From assembly GCA_002342665.1 (NCBI GenBank), contig DDQK01000038.1:893-48253 (forward strand): 47,361 bases of DNA, in the 5' to 3' direction. Position 1 is the stretch's first letter. Each line of letters begins with the position of its first letter. The position numbers were made by a program, and so were the translations under genes. Positions 1-8,057 of this stretch are shown in pieces. A model generated the notes under the pieces. It had not been told where the DNA came from. It was given only the letters and a program-made list of their open reading frames with translations, and searched no databases. The stretch is from Prevotella sp. UBA2444 (GTDB lineage Bacteria > Bacteroidota > Bacteroidia > Bacteroidales > Bacteroidaceae).

Positions 1-1077
1 ATCGGCGACGAGACGGCAGAGGAGGGCATTGCCAGCCTGGCACTCGGACTGGGCAAGTATATCGTGGACGGAGGACAGACGCTGCGCGTCAGTCCCTATC
101 ACCCCACGCAGGTGTTGCAGACCTCGGAGATGGAGACGGCCCTGCGCGACACGCAGACACGCTTCTACGCCCTGGACATGAGCCATGTGGGCGACGACTT
201 CAAGGTGGACGACGGGTTCAATATCAAGAAACTGCGTGTGAAGCAGGCAGACCAGGACGGTTCGCTGAACTACATCGCCTCGACCTTCGACCCGACGGAC
301 CAGGTGATTCGCGACGGCATCTATGAGGGCGGGCGCAAGGTGATTACCTTCTGCGGCGTGCTCCAGCAGGGCATCTTCCCGTTGCCGGAACTGTTGCAGA
401 TGGCTCAGAAATACGGTGCCGAGGAGATGCGCAGGCCGGTGGAGATAGAATTCGCATGTAATCTGAACGACGACAAGACCGGTGAACTCTACCTGCTCCA
501 GATACGTCCCATCGTGGACTCGAAGCAGGTGCTCGATGAAGACCTGCAGCAGATACCCGACGAGCGGTGCCTGTTGCGCTCGTGCAACTCGCTGGGGCAC
601 GGCATATCCGAGGACGTGACGGACGTGGTGTATGTGAAGACTGGGGAGGACTTCACCGCAGCCAACAATCCCACCATCGCCTACCACATCGAGAAGATCA
701 ACCAGAAGTTCCTCGACGAGGGGCGCAACTACGTGCTCGTGGGTCCCGGCCGATGGGGCTCGAGCGACTACTGGCTGGGCATCCCCGTGAAGTGGCCGCA
801 TATCTCCGGGGCGCGCGTCATCGTAGAGACGGCGCTGAAGAACTACCACGTGGACCCCTCGCAAGGCACCCACTTCTTCCAGAACCTGACGAGCTTCGGC
901 GTGGGCTACTTCACCATCAACACCTATACGGGCGATGGCATCTTCCAGCAGTCGGTGCTCGACCAGATGCCTGCCATCGAGGAGACGGAGTACGTGCGCC
1001 ACGTGCGCTTCGAGCGTCCGCTGAAGATCATGATGGACGGCAAGAAGCAGACGGGCGTGGTGCTGATGCCTGATTGA
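1..1077 (+). CDS. PEP/pyruvate-binding (PPDK N-terminal-like) protein, 3' part only
   Basis: The reading frame is open from base 1, so the gene starts before the window and only about 358 C-terminal residues are visible. The sequence QIRPIV near residue 160 of the visible part matches the end of the PPDK/PEP-synthase nucleotide-binding domain, where the family has Q-x-R-P. The remainder, with a GPGRWGSSDYWLG motif, resembles the C-terminal part of the long Bacteroidales proteins annotated as PEP/pyruvate-binding domain proteins. A phosphotransfer role on pyruvate or PEP follows from the family and cannot be tested without the N-terminal half. The stop TGA is the first element of the 8-bp tandem repeat that fills the spacer to the next gene. 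Confidence 0.75.
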   Translation: MGDETAEEGIASLALGLGKYIVDGGQTLRVSPYHPTQVLQTSEMETALRDTQTRFYALDMSHVGDDFKVDDGFNIKKLRVKQADQDGSLNYIASTFDPTDQVIRDGIYEGGRKVITFCGVLQQGIFPLPELLQMAQKYGAEEMRRPVEIEFACNLNDDKTGELYLLQIRPIVDSKQVLDEDLQQIPDERCLLRSCNSLGHGISEDVTDVVYVKTGEDFTAANNPTIAYHIEKINQKFLDEGRNYVLVGPGRWGSSDYWLGIPVKWPHISGARVIVETALKNYHVDPSQGTHFFQNLTSFGVGYFTINTYTGDGIFQQSVLDQMPAIEETEYVRHVRFERPLKIMMDGKKQTGVVLMPD

Positions 1078-1133
1078 AGATTGAGAGATTGAGAGATTGA
1101 GAGATTGAGAAATTGAGAAATTGAGAGATTGAA
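1078..1133 (+). repeat. 8-bp tandem repeat, 7 copies, gene spacer
   Basis: Seven consecutive copies of AGATTGAG or AAATTGAG, the last ending in GAA, fill the spacer between the stop at 1075-1077 and the ATG at 1136. The stop codon itself reads into the repeat (GATTGA). The same unit, in the same orientation relative to the downstream gene, occurs at 4763-4832 and 17836-17889. Confidence 0.95.
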
Positions 1134-1135
1134 GA

Positions 1136-2443
1136 ATGAAGCAGACAGAGAAGCCTTTGGTACCACGCAGGTACCTGCTGACATTTATCCTCATCACGTC
1201 GCTGTTCGCCCTGTGGGGATTTGCCAATGACATCACCAACCCCATGGTGGCGGCCTTCCAGACCGTGATGGAGATTTCGGCTGCCAAGGCCTCACTGGTG
1301 CAGTTCGCCTTCTATGGAGGCTATGCCACAATGGCTGTGCCTGCCGCTCTCTTCATCCGTCGCTACTCCTACAAGGCAGGCATCCTGCTCGGACTGGCAC
1401 TCTATGCCACGGGAGCCTTCCTCTTCATACCCGCTGCAGCATGGCAGGAGTTCACCTTCTTCTGTCTGTCGCTCTATATCCTCACCTTCGGACTGGCTTT
1501 CCTCGAGACTACGGCCAACCCGTTCATCCTCTCCTTGGGCGATAAGGAGACTGCCACGCGACGGCTGAACATGGCGCAGGCCTTCAACCCCATGGGCTCG
1601 CTCTGTGGCATGGCCATCGCATCGCTCGTGGTGCTGCCACAGCTCATCTCTGACCGTCGCGACGAGGCCGGAGAGATTATCTTCTACGGACTCTCGGAGG
1701 CAGAGAAGGCAGACATCAGGTTGCACGACCTGGCCGTGATACGCGACCCCTACGTGGCCATCGGCCTGGTGGTGCTCATCGTGATGGTGGTCATTGCCCT
1801 GACGAAGATGCCTAAGACGGAGAGTGATCACCGTCCCCGTGAATACCGGGCTGGCGAGACGCTGAGGAACCTGTGGCACAACCCCGTCTACCGTGAGGGT
1901 GTTGTGGCCCAGATGTTCTACGTGGCTGCCCAGATCATGGTGTGGACATTCATCATCCACTATGCCGACAACCTGGGCATGAACAAGGCTACGGCACAGA
2001 TGTACAACATCGCGGCAATGGCTCTGTTCCTCTGTAGCCGCTTCATCTCCACGCTGCTGATGAAGTATGTGGACAGTCGCAAGTTGCTGGCCATCTTTGG
2101 CTGCGGGGCAGCTGTCTGTACGCTGGGAGCTATCGGCATCGTGGGCATGGCAGGACTCTACTCGCTGGTAGGCATCAGCTTCTTCATGTCGCTGATGTTC
2201 CCCACCATCTACGGCATCGCCCTGCACGACGTGGATGCACGAGACACCAATCTCGGTGCGGCCTTCCTGGTGATGGCCATCGTGGGAGGAGCACTCATGC
2301 CACCCCTGCAAGGTATGATCATCGACATGCAGACGGTGATGGGACTCCCGGCGGTCAATGCCTCGTTCGTGCTGCCACTTATCTGCTTCCTGATCATCAT
2401 CGTTTACGGCTACCGTTCCTATCAAAAATCAATATCATTATGA
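1136..2443 (+). CDS. FucP-type sugar:proton symporter (MFS)
   Basis: A 435-residue polytopic membrane protein of the FHS/FucP branch of the major facilitator superfamily. Family features visible are the N-terminal FALWGFANDITNPM segment, FLETTANPFI in the fourth or fifth helix region, and the long hydrophobic segments typical of 12 helices. FucP relatives import fucose, glucose/galactose or amino sugars with protons; the substrate cannot be read from sequence. The stop overlaps the start of the next gene (ATGA at 2440-2443), so the two are translationally coupled. The partner resembles the C-terminal half of the Bacteroides NagB-like fusion, which makes an amino sugar a reasonable guess. The ATG at 1136 directly follows the 8-bp repeat and no Shine-Dalgarno is evident. 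Confidence 0.9.
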   Translation: MKQTEKPLVPRRYLLTFILITSLFALWGFANDITNPMVAAFQTVMEISAAKASLVQFAFYGGYATMAVPAALFIRRYSYKAGILLGLALYATGAFLFIPAAAWQEFTFFCLSLYILTFGLAFLETTANPFILSLGDKETATRRLNMAQAFNPMGSLCGMAIASLVVLPQLISDRRDEAGEIIFYGLSEAEKADIRLHDLAVIRDPYVAIGLVVLIVMVVIALTKMPKTESDHRPREYRAGETLRNLWHNPVYREGVVAQMFYVAAQIMVWTFIIHYADNLGMNKATAQMYNIAAMALFLCSRFISTLLMKYVDSRKLLAIFGCGAAVCTLGAIGIVGMAGLYSLVGISFFMSLMFPTIYGIALHDVDARDTNLGAAFLVMAIVGGALMPPLQGMIIDMQTVMGLPAVNASFVLPLICFLIIIVYGYRSYQKSISL

Positions 2444-3576
2444 ACTTACATCTGACAGACAACATCAAGATGCCTGACCACAAGCTGAGAAGGCAAGTCA
2501 TCGACCTCTGCAACAAAGTGGACAAACCCCTGCTGAAACTCTCGACGAAAGACTACGTGGACAACGGACTCGGTCAGCTTGTGGAACAGTTTCAGGGACA
2601 GGCTGGCCTGGTGAACATCGAGGTGTTCAACGAGCTGCAGCACACCATCACAGGATGGCCCGGAGGCAAGCCCAATGCCGATGACTCCACTCGCCCTGAG
2701 AGGGCGTTGCCCTATCCGAAGCGGGTCATCGTATTCTCGCCACATCCCGACGACGACGTGATATCGATGGGAGGTACCGTCAGACGACTGATGCAACAGG
2801 GGCACGACGTACACATTGCCTACGAGACCAGCGGCAACATCGCTGTGGCTGACGAGGAGGTGCGGCTGTACATGCACTTCATCAACGGGTTCAACAAGCT
2901 CTTCGCCAACGGTAGCGACGAGGTGATCAAGATACGCTACCGTGAGATTATGACCTACCTGAAAGAGAAGCAGGAGGGCGACTGGGACAATCGGGCCATC
3001 CTCACCGTAAAGGGACTCATCCGCAGGGGCGAGGCTCGCAACGCCTGTGGCTATAACCATATCAAGAAAGACCATATCCACTTTCTCGACCTGCCCTTCT
3101 ATGAGAGTGGCAAGATAGAGAAACTGCCTGTGGAAGAGCGCGATGTCAGGATTGTGCAGCAGCTTATCAGCGAGATACAGCCACATCAGATATACGTGGC
3201 GGCAGACCTGGCTGATCCCCATGGCACCCACCGTAAGTGTACGGACGTGGTGCTGGCTGCTATCGAGGAGGAGAAGACAGCCAATGCCGAGTGGCTCAGC
3301 GACTGTAGGGTGTGGATGTATCGCGGGGCATGGGCAGAATGGGACGTGGCCGATATCGAGATGTGTGTGCCGATGAGTCCCGAGGAGTTGCGTGAGAAGC
3401 GCAATGCCATCCTGCGCCATCAGAGTCAGATGGAGAGTGCTCCCTTCCTGGGCAACGACGAGCGGCTGTTCTGGCAGCGTGCCGAAGACCGCAACCGCGA
3501 TACGGCACGCAGGTATGACCAGTTGGGACTGGCGTGCTACGAGGCAATGGAGGCGTTTGTGGAATACAAGTTTTAG
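2440..3576 (+). CDS. PIG-L/LmbE-family deacetylase, free-standing half of NagB-like fusion
   Basis: 378 residues. The zinc motif PHPDDD is at about residues 101-106, with a second conserved stretch DPHGTHR near residue 260; these mark the LmbE/PIG-L N-deacetylase fold. From about residue 50 the sequence (ITGWPGGKP, ALPYPKRVIVFSPHPDDD, the C-terminal AMEAFVEY) closely matches, from memory, the C-terminal half of the roughly 660-residue Bacteroides proteins annotated as glucosamine-6-phosphate deaminase, where it follows a NagB domain. Here the NagB domain is absent: the protein starts in what would be the linker, and a sugar permease lies immediately upstream with a 4-bp overlap. Activity on an N-acetyl sugar is inferred. 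The gene overlaps the convergent flavoprotein gene by 4 bp. Confidence 0.85.
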   Translation: MNLHLTDNIKMPDHKLRRQVIDLCNKVDKPLLKLSTKDYVDNGLGQLVEQFQGQAGLVNIEVFNELQHTITGWPGGKPNADDSTRPERALPYPKRVIVFSPHPDDDVISMGGTVRRLMQQGHDVHIAYETSGNIAVADEEVRLYMHFINGFNKLFANGSDEVIKIRYREIMTYLKEKQEGDWDNRAILTVKGLIRRGEARNACGYNHIKKDHIHFLDLPFYESGKIEKLPVEERDVRIVQQLISEIQPHQIYVAADLADPHGTHRKCTDVVLAAIEEEKTANAEWLSDCRVWMYRGAWAEWDVADIEMCVPMSPEELREKRNAILRHQSQMESAPFLGNDERLFWQRAEDRNRDTARRYDQLGLACYEAMEAFVEYKF

Positions 3577-4760
3577 GAGTCGGCGGCTTGGCTGATGGCC
3601 TTTGCTACGGTGTAGGCCGTTGTCCAAGCAGCCTGGAAGTTGAATCCGCCGGTGATGCCGTCGATGTTGAGCACCTCGCCGGCAAAGTAGAGGTGAGGCA
3701 CATGACGGCTCTCAAGTGTCGCTGGGCTGACGGCTTCGAGGGAGACGCCTCCACAGGTGACGAACTCATCCTTGAAGGCAGCACGCCCTGCAATGTCGTA
3801 GGTATCGTTGGCGAGGATATTCGTCAGACGGTTAATCTCTTTCTGGTTCAGGCTCATCCATGGACTTTGCGCCCGTTGGCCCAAGGCCTTGTTGAGCAAA
3901 TAGGTCCACAGTCGGGTGGGGATTCCCTCGGGGTGAAGGCTCGCCACTTGTTTCCTGCCGCCTTCGATGGTGAGGCGCAGCAGTTGTTGCTTGATACCCT
4001 CATCGCGACTGCTGAGCCAGTTGATGGCCAGAGATTGTCGATAGTCGTGTTCCGCCAGAAGTTGGGCTCCATAGCTGGAGAGTTTCAGGATGGCAGGTCC
4101 GCTCATGCCCCAGTGGGTGATGAGCAGTGGTCCGCGGGCTTTCAGCTTGGTGCCGGGAATGAGTGCCGTGGCATCCTCGACGACGGTGCCCATCAGTGAC
4201 TGCAGGCGTTCGTCGTTGATGCGAAAGGTGAAGAGCGATGGCATGGGAGGTGTGATTTCATGTCCGAGGTTGGCAAGCCATTGCAGTCCCTCTGGCTTCG
4301 GGCTGCCTCCAGTGGTGACGGCGATGAAGTCGTAGCCGTCCAGTTCGCTGAGTGTGGTGATGCGAGTGCCCGTACTGATCTCTATTCCATGCCTACGGGC
4401 TTCAGCCATGAAGCAATTGATGATGGTGTGTGAGTCCTGTGATGCAGGAAATACGCATTGGTCATCCTGTGTCACCAGCCGCACGCCGTGATGCTCAAAC
4501 CATTCGTAGGCCTCGCGTTGTGAAAACCCTTTCATCAGCCGTTTCATCAGTCGGTGGCCTCGCGGATAGACGGCAGAGAGGTCGCGTACCTCAGCAAACG
4601 AGTTGGTGCAGTTGCAGCGTCCTCCACCGGATATCTCCACCTTAGCCAATACCCGTTGACTGCGCTCGAAGATAGTTACCGTCATCTGCGGGCACATCTC
4701 CTTCAGGTTGATGGCCAGGAAAAATCCTGCAGCACCTCCTCCGATAATCGCTGTCTTCAT
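3573..4760 (-). CDS. BaiN/HI0933-family NAD(P)/FAD-dependent oxidoreductase
   Basis: 395 residues from the ATG at 4760; a TTG at 4769 would add three residues but lies in the tandem repeat. The N-terminus is a Rossmann dinucleotide-binding motif (IIGGGAAGFFLA), followed near residue 45 by GGGRCNCTNS, the signature of the HI0933/YhiN flavoprotein family. The C-terminal part has LYFAGEVLNIDGITGGFNFQ, the second FAD contact. The physiological substrate of this family is mostly unknown; names such as aminoacetone oxidase or BaiN come from single members. It is probably cotranscribed with the upstream hydrolase-HAD gene across a repeat-filled spacer. Its stop overlaps the convergent gene by 4 bp (TTAG). 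Confidence 0.9.
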   Translation of the reverse strand: MKTAIIGGGAAGFFLAINLKEMCPQMTVTIFERSQRVLAKVEISGGGRCNCTNSFAEVRDLSAVYPRGHRLMKRLMKGFSQREAYEWFEHHGVRLVTQDDQCVFPASQDSHTIINCFMAEARRHGIEISTGTRITTLSELDGYDFIAVTTGGSPKPEGLQWLANLGHEITPPMPSLFTFRINDERLQSLMGTVVEDATALIPGTKLKARGPLLITHWGMSGPAILKLSSYGAQLLAEHDYRQSLAINWLSSRDEGIKQQLLRLTIEGGRKQVASLHPEGIPTRLWTYLLNKALGQRAQSPWMSLNQKEINRLTNILANDTYDIAGRAAFKDEFVTCGGVSLEAVSPATLESRHVPHLYFAGEVLNIDGITGGFNFQAAWTTAYTVAKAISQAADS

Positions 4761-4762
4761 CC

Positions 4763-4832
4763 CTCTCAATCTCTCAATCTCTCAATTTCTCAATCTCTCA
4801 ATCTCTCAATTTCTCAATCTCTCAATCTCTCA
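4763..4832 (-). repeat. 8-bp tandem repeat, 8 full copies plus partial, gene spacer
   Basis: On the plus strand the unit is CTCTCAAT (two copies TTCTCAAT), running 4763-4826 with a partial copy to 4832. On the coding (minus) strand it reads ATTGAGAG. The partial copy contains the stop codon of the upstream gene (4830-4832), and the array ends 2 bp before the ATG of the downstream flavoprotein at 4760. The spacer is therefore made of repeat almost alone. Confidence 0.95.
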
Positions 4833-5819
4833 TTGTCCTCCGAGCCTTGAGAAGTATTCGGCAATGTCATCCCAGGTCTTGAAGGTGTCAGAGCCGAACT
4901 GGATGAGGGCACCCATGCCTTCCGTCTTCTCGGCATCAATGAGATAGTCGCCGTAGAGCAGGTCCTTGCGCTGGGTGAAGATAGTGTGAGCGTAAGCGGG
5001 GAGGTTGATGTAGTCATATAACCACGACACTGTCGTGGTGTACTGGGCGTTTTCGGCAGGAGCGACGAAGTAGAGCTGATAGGTCTCGAGGAGGGTGCGG
5101 ATGGTCTTCTGACAGGAGCTCTGGGGCTTGCGCCACTGGTCTATCAGCGTGTTGACGTCGATGTAGACGATGGGGCGCTCACGTCCTTGCTGGCAATCAT
5201 CTATCCAGCGGATGACAGGCATCACGGAGTGCATGAAGCTCTTGTCGTTCATGCGGTGCTCGCCGTGGAAGCGGATGGCCGTGGGGTAGTGGCTGTGGAA
5301 GAGATCGTAGGTGTCGACAGTGGTATCCTCATCGCCGAAGAGTCCCCACACACGTCGCCTTTCCTCATCGTTAATGCCTTCGAAGCAGTGGTCTGTCATC
5401 TCTTTATATTCCTTGACCAGAGCCTTCGTCACGATGAAGTCCTGGATGCCGTCCTGACGGGGATTGGAGAAATGCTGTGCCCCAATCATCCCGTGCTCCT
5501 TCATGGTGTCGCCCATCTGCAAGGCGGGATTCACCAGGATGCGGTCGTAGCCTCTGAGCATCTCTGCATACATGCCACCCATCGAGGTGCCGATGATGAG
5601 GTCGGGCTGTTCCTGAGTACACACCTTATTTAATAACTCTATGGCCTCCTGCGGACGGATGGGCAGGTCTGGGGCTGTCACCGTGGCATTGGGCAGCACC
5701 TCGCGGATGCGGGTCACCGTTCCCGATTGTCCTGAGGATCCGAATCCGTGGACGTAGAGTATCTTTTTCCCGTTGAACAGTTCGGGAAACTGCTTGATGT
5801 ATTGATTCGTTTGTTCCAT
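4830..5819 (-). CDS. YqiA/YcfP-like alpha/beta hydrolase fused to a 5'-nucleotidase-like HAD domain
   Basis: 329 residues from the ATG at 5819. Residues about 1-205 form a small alpha/beta hydrolase of the YqiA/YcfP type: YVHGFGSSGQSGT, the nucleophile elbow GTSMGG, an acidic GDEDTTVD region and a late HRMNDKSF histidine. Residues about 215-329 resemble HAD-superfamily 5'(3')-deoxyribonucleotidases: YIDVNTLIDQW at 219-229, then LLYGDYLIDAEKTEG and IQFGSDTFKTWDDIAEYF. The usual DxD catalytic motif is D221-V-N223, so the second aspartate, the general acid/base, is replaced. The HAD half may therefore be catalytically impaired or a binding module. The promoter -7 box is only 8 bp before the ATG. 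The longer frame to 5924 runs through the promoter region and was not used. Confidence 0.8.
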   Translation of the reverse strand: MEQTNQYIKQFPELFNGKKILYVHGFGSSGQSGTVTRIREVLPNATVTAPDLPIRPQEAIELLNKVCTQEQPDLIIGTSMGGMYAEMLRGYDRILVNPALQMGDTMKEHGMIGAQHFSNPRQDGIQDFIVTKALVKEYKEMTDHCFEGINDEERRRVWGLFGDEDTTVDTYDLFHSHYPTAIRFHGEHRMNDKSFMHSVMPVIRWIDDCQQGRERPIVYIDVNTLIDQWRKPQSSCQKTIRTLLETYQLYFVAPAENAQYTTTVSWLYDYINLPAYAHTIFTQRKDLLYGDYLIDAEKTEGMGALIQFGSDTFKTWDDIAEYFSRLGGQ

Positions 5820-5827
5820 TGCGGCTA

Positions 5828-5835
5828 CAAAGATA
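5828..5835 (-). promoter_or_regulatory. -7 box TATCTTTG for the hydrolase-HAD gene
   Basis: TATCTTTG on the minus strand fits the Bacteroidetes TAnnTTTG consensus. It lies 8 bp before the ATG at 5819, implying a very short or absent leader. No good TTTG is present at the expected -33 spacing. Confidence 0.5.
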
Positions 5836-5854
5836 CTATTTTTCTTGCAAAATG

Positions 5855-5886
5855 TTTGGCTGTAAAAAGAAAAAATGTTAACTTTG
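5855..5886 (+). promoter_or_regulatory. Bacteroidetes promoter for aqpZ and permease
   Basis: TTTG at 5855-5858, a 20-bp spacer, and TAACTTTG at 5879-5886 match the TTTG/TAnnTTTG consensus for the primary sigma factor. Transcription should start near 5892, leaving a leader of about 70 nt before the ATG at 5962. Confidence 0.7.
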
Positions 5887-5961
5887 CCCCCAAATACAGG
5901 AAAAAATAAGGAAATAGCGATCAATAAACCATTATCATAAACATTAAAACTAGTTGAGATT

Positions 5962-6642
5962 ATGAAAAAGTATTATGCAGAAATGATTGGCACGTTTGTG
6001 CTGACTTTCCTCGGTTGCGGTGCAGCCGTGAGTCTGAATTGTGGTGTCGACACGGCATCAGTAGTAGGAACAGCAGTAGCTTTCGGTCTGGCAGTGGTCG
6101 CCATGGCCTACACCATTGGTGGTATCTCGGGATGCCACATCAATCCAGCCATCACGCTGGGAGTATTCCTTAGCGGACGTATGAACAGCAAAGACTGTGG
6201 TATGTACATGCTCTTCCAGGTGATAGGCGCTATCATCGCTGCTGCCCTGCTGGCATTCCTCGTGTCTACCGATCCTGGCTTGGCCCGTGGTACGGCTACA
6301 GGTGCCAATGCTTGTGCATCAGACAATGTGATCAACGGTCTCGTGGCAGAGATTGCCCTCACTTTCATCTTCGTGCTCGTGGTGCTGGGTGCTACAGCCA
6401 AGACCAATGGTGCTACCAATAATTTCGCTGGTCTGGCCATCGGCCTTTCGCTGATCCTGATCCATCTCGTAGGTATCAACTATACAGGCACTTCCGTTAA
6501 CCCTGCCCGCTCTATTGGTCCCGCTCTCTTTGAGGGTGGCAAGGCTCTGAGCCAGCTCTGGGTGTTCATCGTAGGCCCCTTAGCTGGTGGTGCACTGGCT
6601 GCATTTGTATGGAAACTCATCGACACCGAAGAGAAGAAATAA
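5962..6642 (+). CDS. aqpZ: aquaporin Z-like water channel (MIP family)
   Basis: 226 residues, normal length for AqpZ, with six hydrophobic segments and two NPA boxes: CHINPAITLG (about residue 63) and TSVNPARSIGPALF (about residue 180). The aromatic/arginine filter positions of E. coli AqpZ appear conserved: Phe in AFGLAVVAM, His in LILIHLVG, Thr in YTGTSVNP and Arg after the second NPA. This points to a water channel and not a glycerol facilitator. It sits in the inner membrane. The stop (6640-6642) directly abuts the start of a sugar permease gene, so the pair forms an operon from the promoter at 5855-5886. Confidence 0.93.
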   Translation: MKKYYAEMIGTFVLTFLGCGAAVSLNCGVDTASVVGTAVAFGLAVVAMAYTIGGISGCHINPAITLGVFLSGRMNSKDCGMYMLFQVIGAIIAAALLAFLVSTDPGLARGTATGANACASDNVINGLVAEIALTFIFVLVVLGATAKTNGATNNFAGLAIGLSLILIHLVGINYTGTSVNPARSIGPALFEGGKALSQLWVFIVGPLAGGALAAFVWKLIDTEEKK

Positions 6643-7875
6643 ATGAACAACCCCAAAAACGGACTATTCCGCTCGAACGGCACCAACTATTTGGTGCCGT
6701 TCATACTCATAACCACACTCTTCTTTCTCTGGGGATTTGCCCGTGCTATTCTCGATGTGCTCAACAAACATTTCCAGAACGAGCTGAACATCTCTATCAC
6801 AGAGTCGTCGCTTATTCAGGTCACCACCTACGTGGGCTATTTCCTGATGGCTATCCCCGCCGGTCTCTTCATCAATCGCTTTGGCTATCGCCGGGGCGTG
6901 GTGTTCGGACTTATCCTCTTCGGTATTGGCTCGCTGCTTTTCGTGCCAGCCACCGAGGCAGCCACTTTCTATGCCTTCCTCTTCGCACTCTTTATCATTG
7001 GCTGCGGACTGACCTTCCTGGAGACAGCTGCTAATCCGTATGTGACAGAGCTGGGAGCACGCGAGACGGCCTCGAGTCGTCTGAATCTCTCGCAGTCGTT
7101 CAATGGCATGGGCTGCCTGTTTGCTACCTTCGCGGTGGGGCAGTTCCTCTTCCAGAATAGTGGCGACGGCTTGGGAAATGTGGCTCTGCCCTACATCGTA
7201 CTGGGCGTTGTAGTGCTCGTCATCGCCTTCGTCTTTGCCAAAGTGCGTCTGCCTGAGATGGAGCACGACGATGCGATGGCAGTCAAGGCCAAGTACGGAC
7301 GAGAGCCGCTGAAGAAGGTGTGGCGTCACAAGTTCTTTGTCTACGGACTGATAGCTCTGCTGGCTTACGAGGTGGCTGAGATATCCATCAACAGCTACTT
7401 CATCAATTTTGTCACAGGACAAGGGTGGATGGACGATGCCACGGCCTCGATGTTACTTACGGGAGGACTGGCTTTCTTCATGGTAGGTCGCTTTGGGGGC
7501 AGTATGCTGATGCGTCGCATCCCTGCCGAGTGGATGCTGCTCTACTGTGCCGTGGGCAGTGTGGTCTGTACCCTGCTGGTGCTCCTCGACCTCGGACGTG
7601 TCTCGCTGGTGGCTCTCATGGGTATCTACCTCTTTGAGGCCATCATGTTTCCTACCATTTTCTCCCTGGCCCTGCGCAATCTGGGCAGTCTTACCAAGAC
7701 GGCCTCTTCGCTCCTGATGATGACCCCAGTGGGTGGCTGCGGGTTCTTGCTTGTTGGTATCATAGCCGATGCCACCAATCTCGTCATCCCCTTCATCATT
7801 CCCCTTGTGGGCTACATCCTTGTGGGCCTGTATGGCTTCGGACTCGTGGTACACTACCGTGAGAAACCTGAGTAA
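6643..7875 (+). CDS. sugar MFS transporter, FucP-like
   Basis: 410 residues, polytopic, in the same FHS family as the permease at 1136-2443: LFFLWGFARAILDVLNKHFQ near the N-terminus and LTFLETAANPYVTELG in the middle match FucP and glucose/galactose permeases. It has no spacer from aqpZ: the TAA is followed at once by ATG, so it must be translated by reinitiation or coupling. The substrate is unknown; proton-driven hexose or fucose uptake is the family role. A class II aldolase gene lies 180 bp downstream under its own promoter, consistent with hexose use but not proof of it. Confidence 0.9.
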   Translation: MNNPKNGLFRSNGTNYLVPFILITTLFFLWGFARAILDVLNKHFQNELNISITESSLIQVTTYVGYFLMAIPAGLFINRFGYRRGVVFGLILFGIGSLLFVPATEAATFYAFLFALFIIGCGLTFLETAANPYVTELGARETASSRLNLSQSFNGMGCLFATFAVGQFLFQNSGDGLGNVALPYIVLGVVVLVIAFVFAKVRLPEMEHDDAMAVKAKYGREPLKKVWRHKFFVYGLIALLAYEVAEISINSYFINFVTGQGWMDDATASMLLTGGLAFFMVGRFGGSMLMRRIPAEWMLLYCAVGSVVCTLLVLLDLGRVSLVALMGIYLFEAIMFPTIFSLALRNLGSLTKTASSLLMMTPVGGCGFLLVGIIADATNLVIPFIIPLVGYILVGLYGFGLVVHYREKPE

Positions 7876-8006
7876 AGATGGAAACATGTTATCTGCGTTT
7901 AGCAAAAATGCCTTCTTGACGACGGCTATGTGCAAATAAACTTAAAAAAATCTTTGGCTGCAGCATTTTTCTCTTTTCTCATTTCTCTTTTCTCATATAA
8001 AAATCG

Positions 8007-8014
8007 TATCTTTG
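8007..8014 (+). promoter_or_regulatory. -7 box TATCTTTG for fba
   Basis: TATCTTTG matches TAnnTTTG and lies 43 bp before the aldolase ATG. At the -33 position only TTTC is present. Just upstream (about 7968-7996) is a direct repeat of TTTCTCTTTTCTCA. Confidence 0.55.
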
Positions 8015-8057
8015 CATCCGATTCCGAAAGTATCACTTTTTAAAAATTATAGATATT

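Noticed and set aside
1292..2425. Long minus-strand frame opposite the first sugar permease, with similar ones opposite 2440-3576, 8058-9059, 26032-27627 and 29217-32528
   Set aside because: GC-rich third positions on the coding strand keep the antisense frame open; the translations are His/Val-rich without domains.
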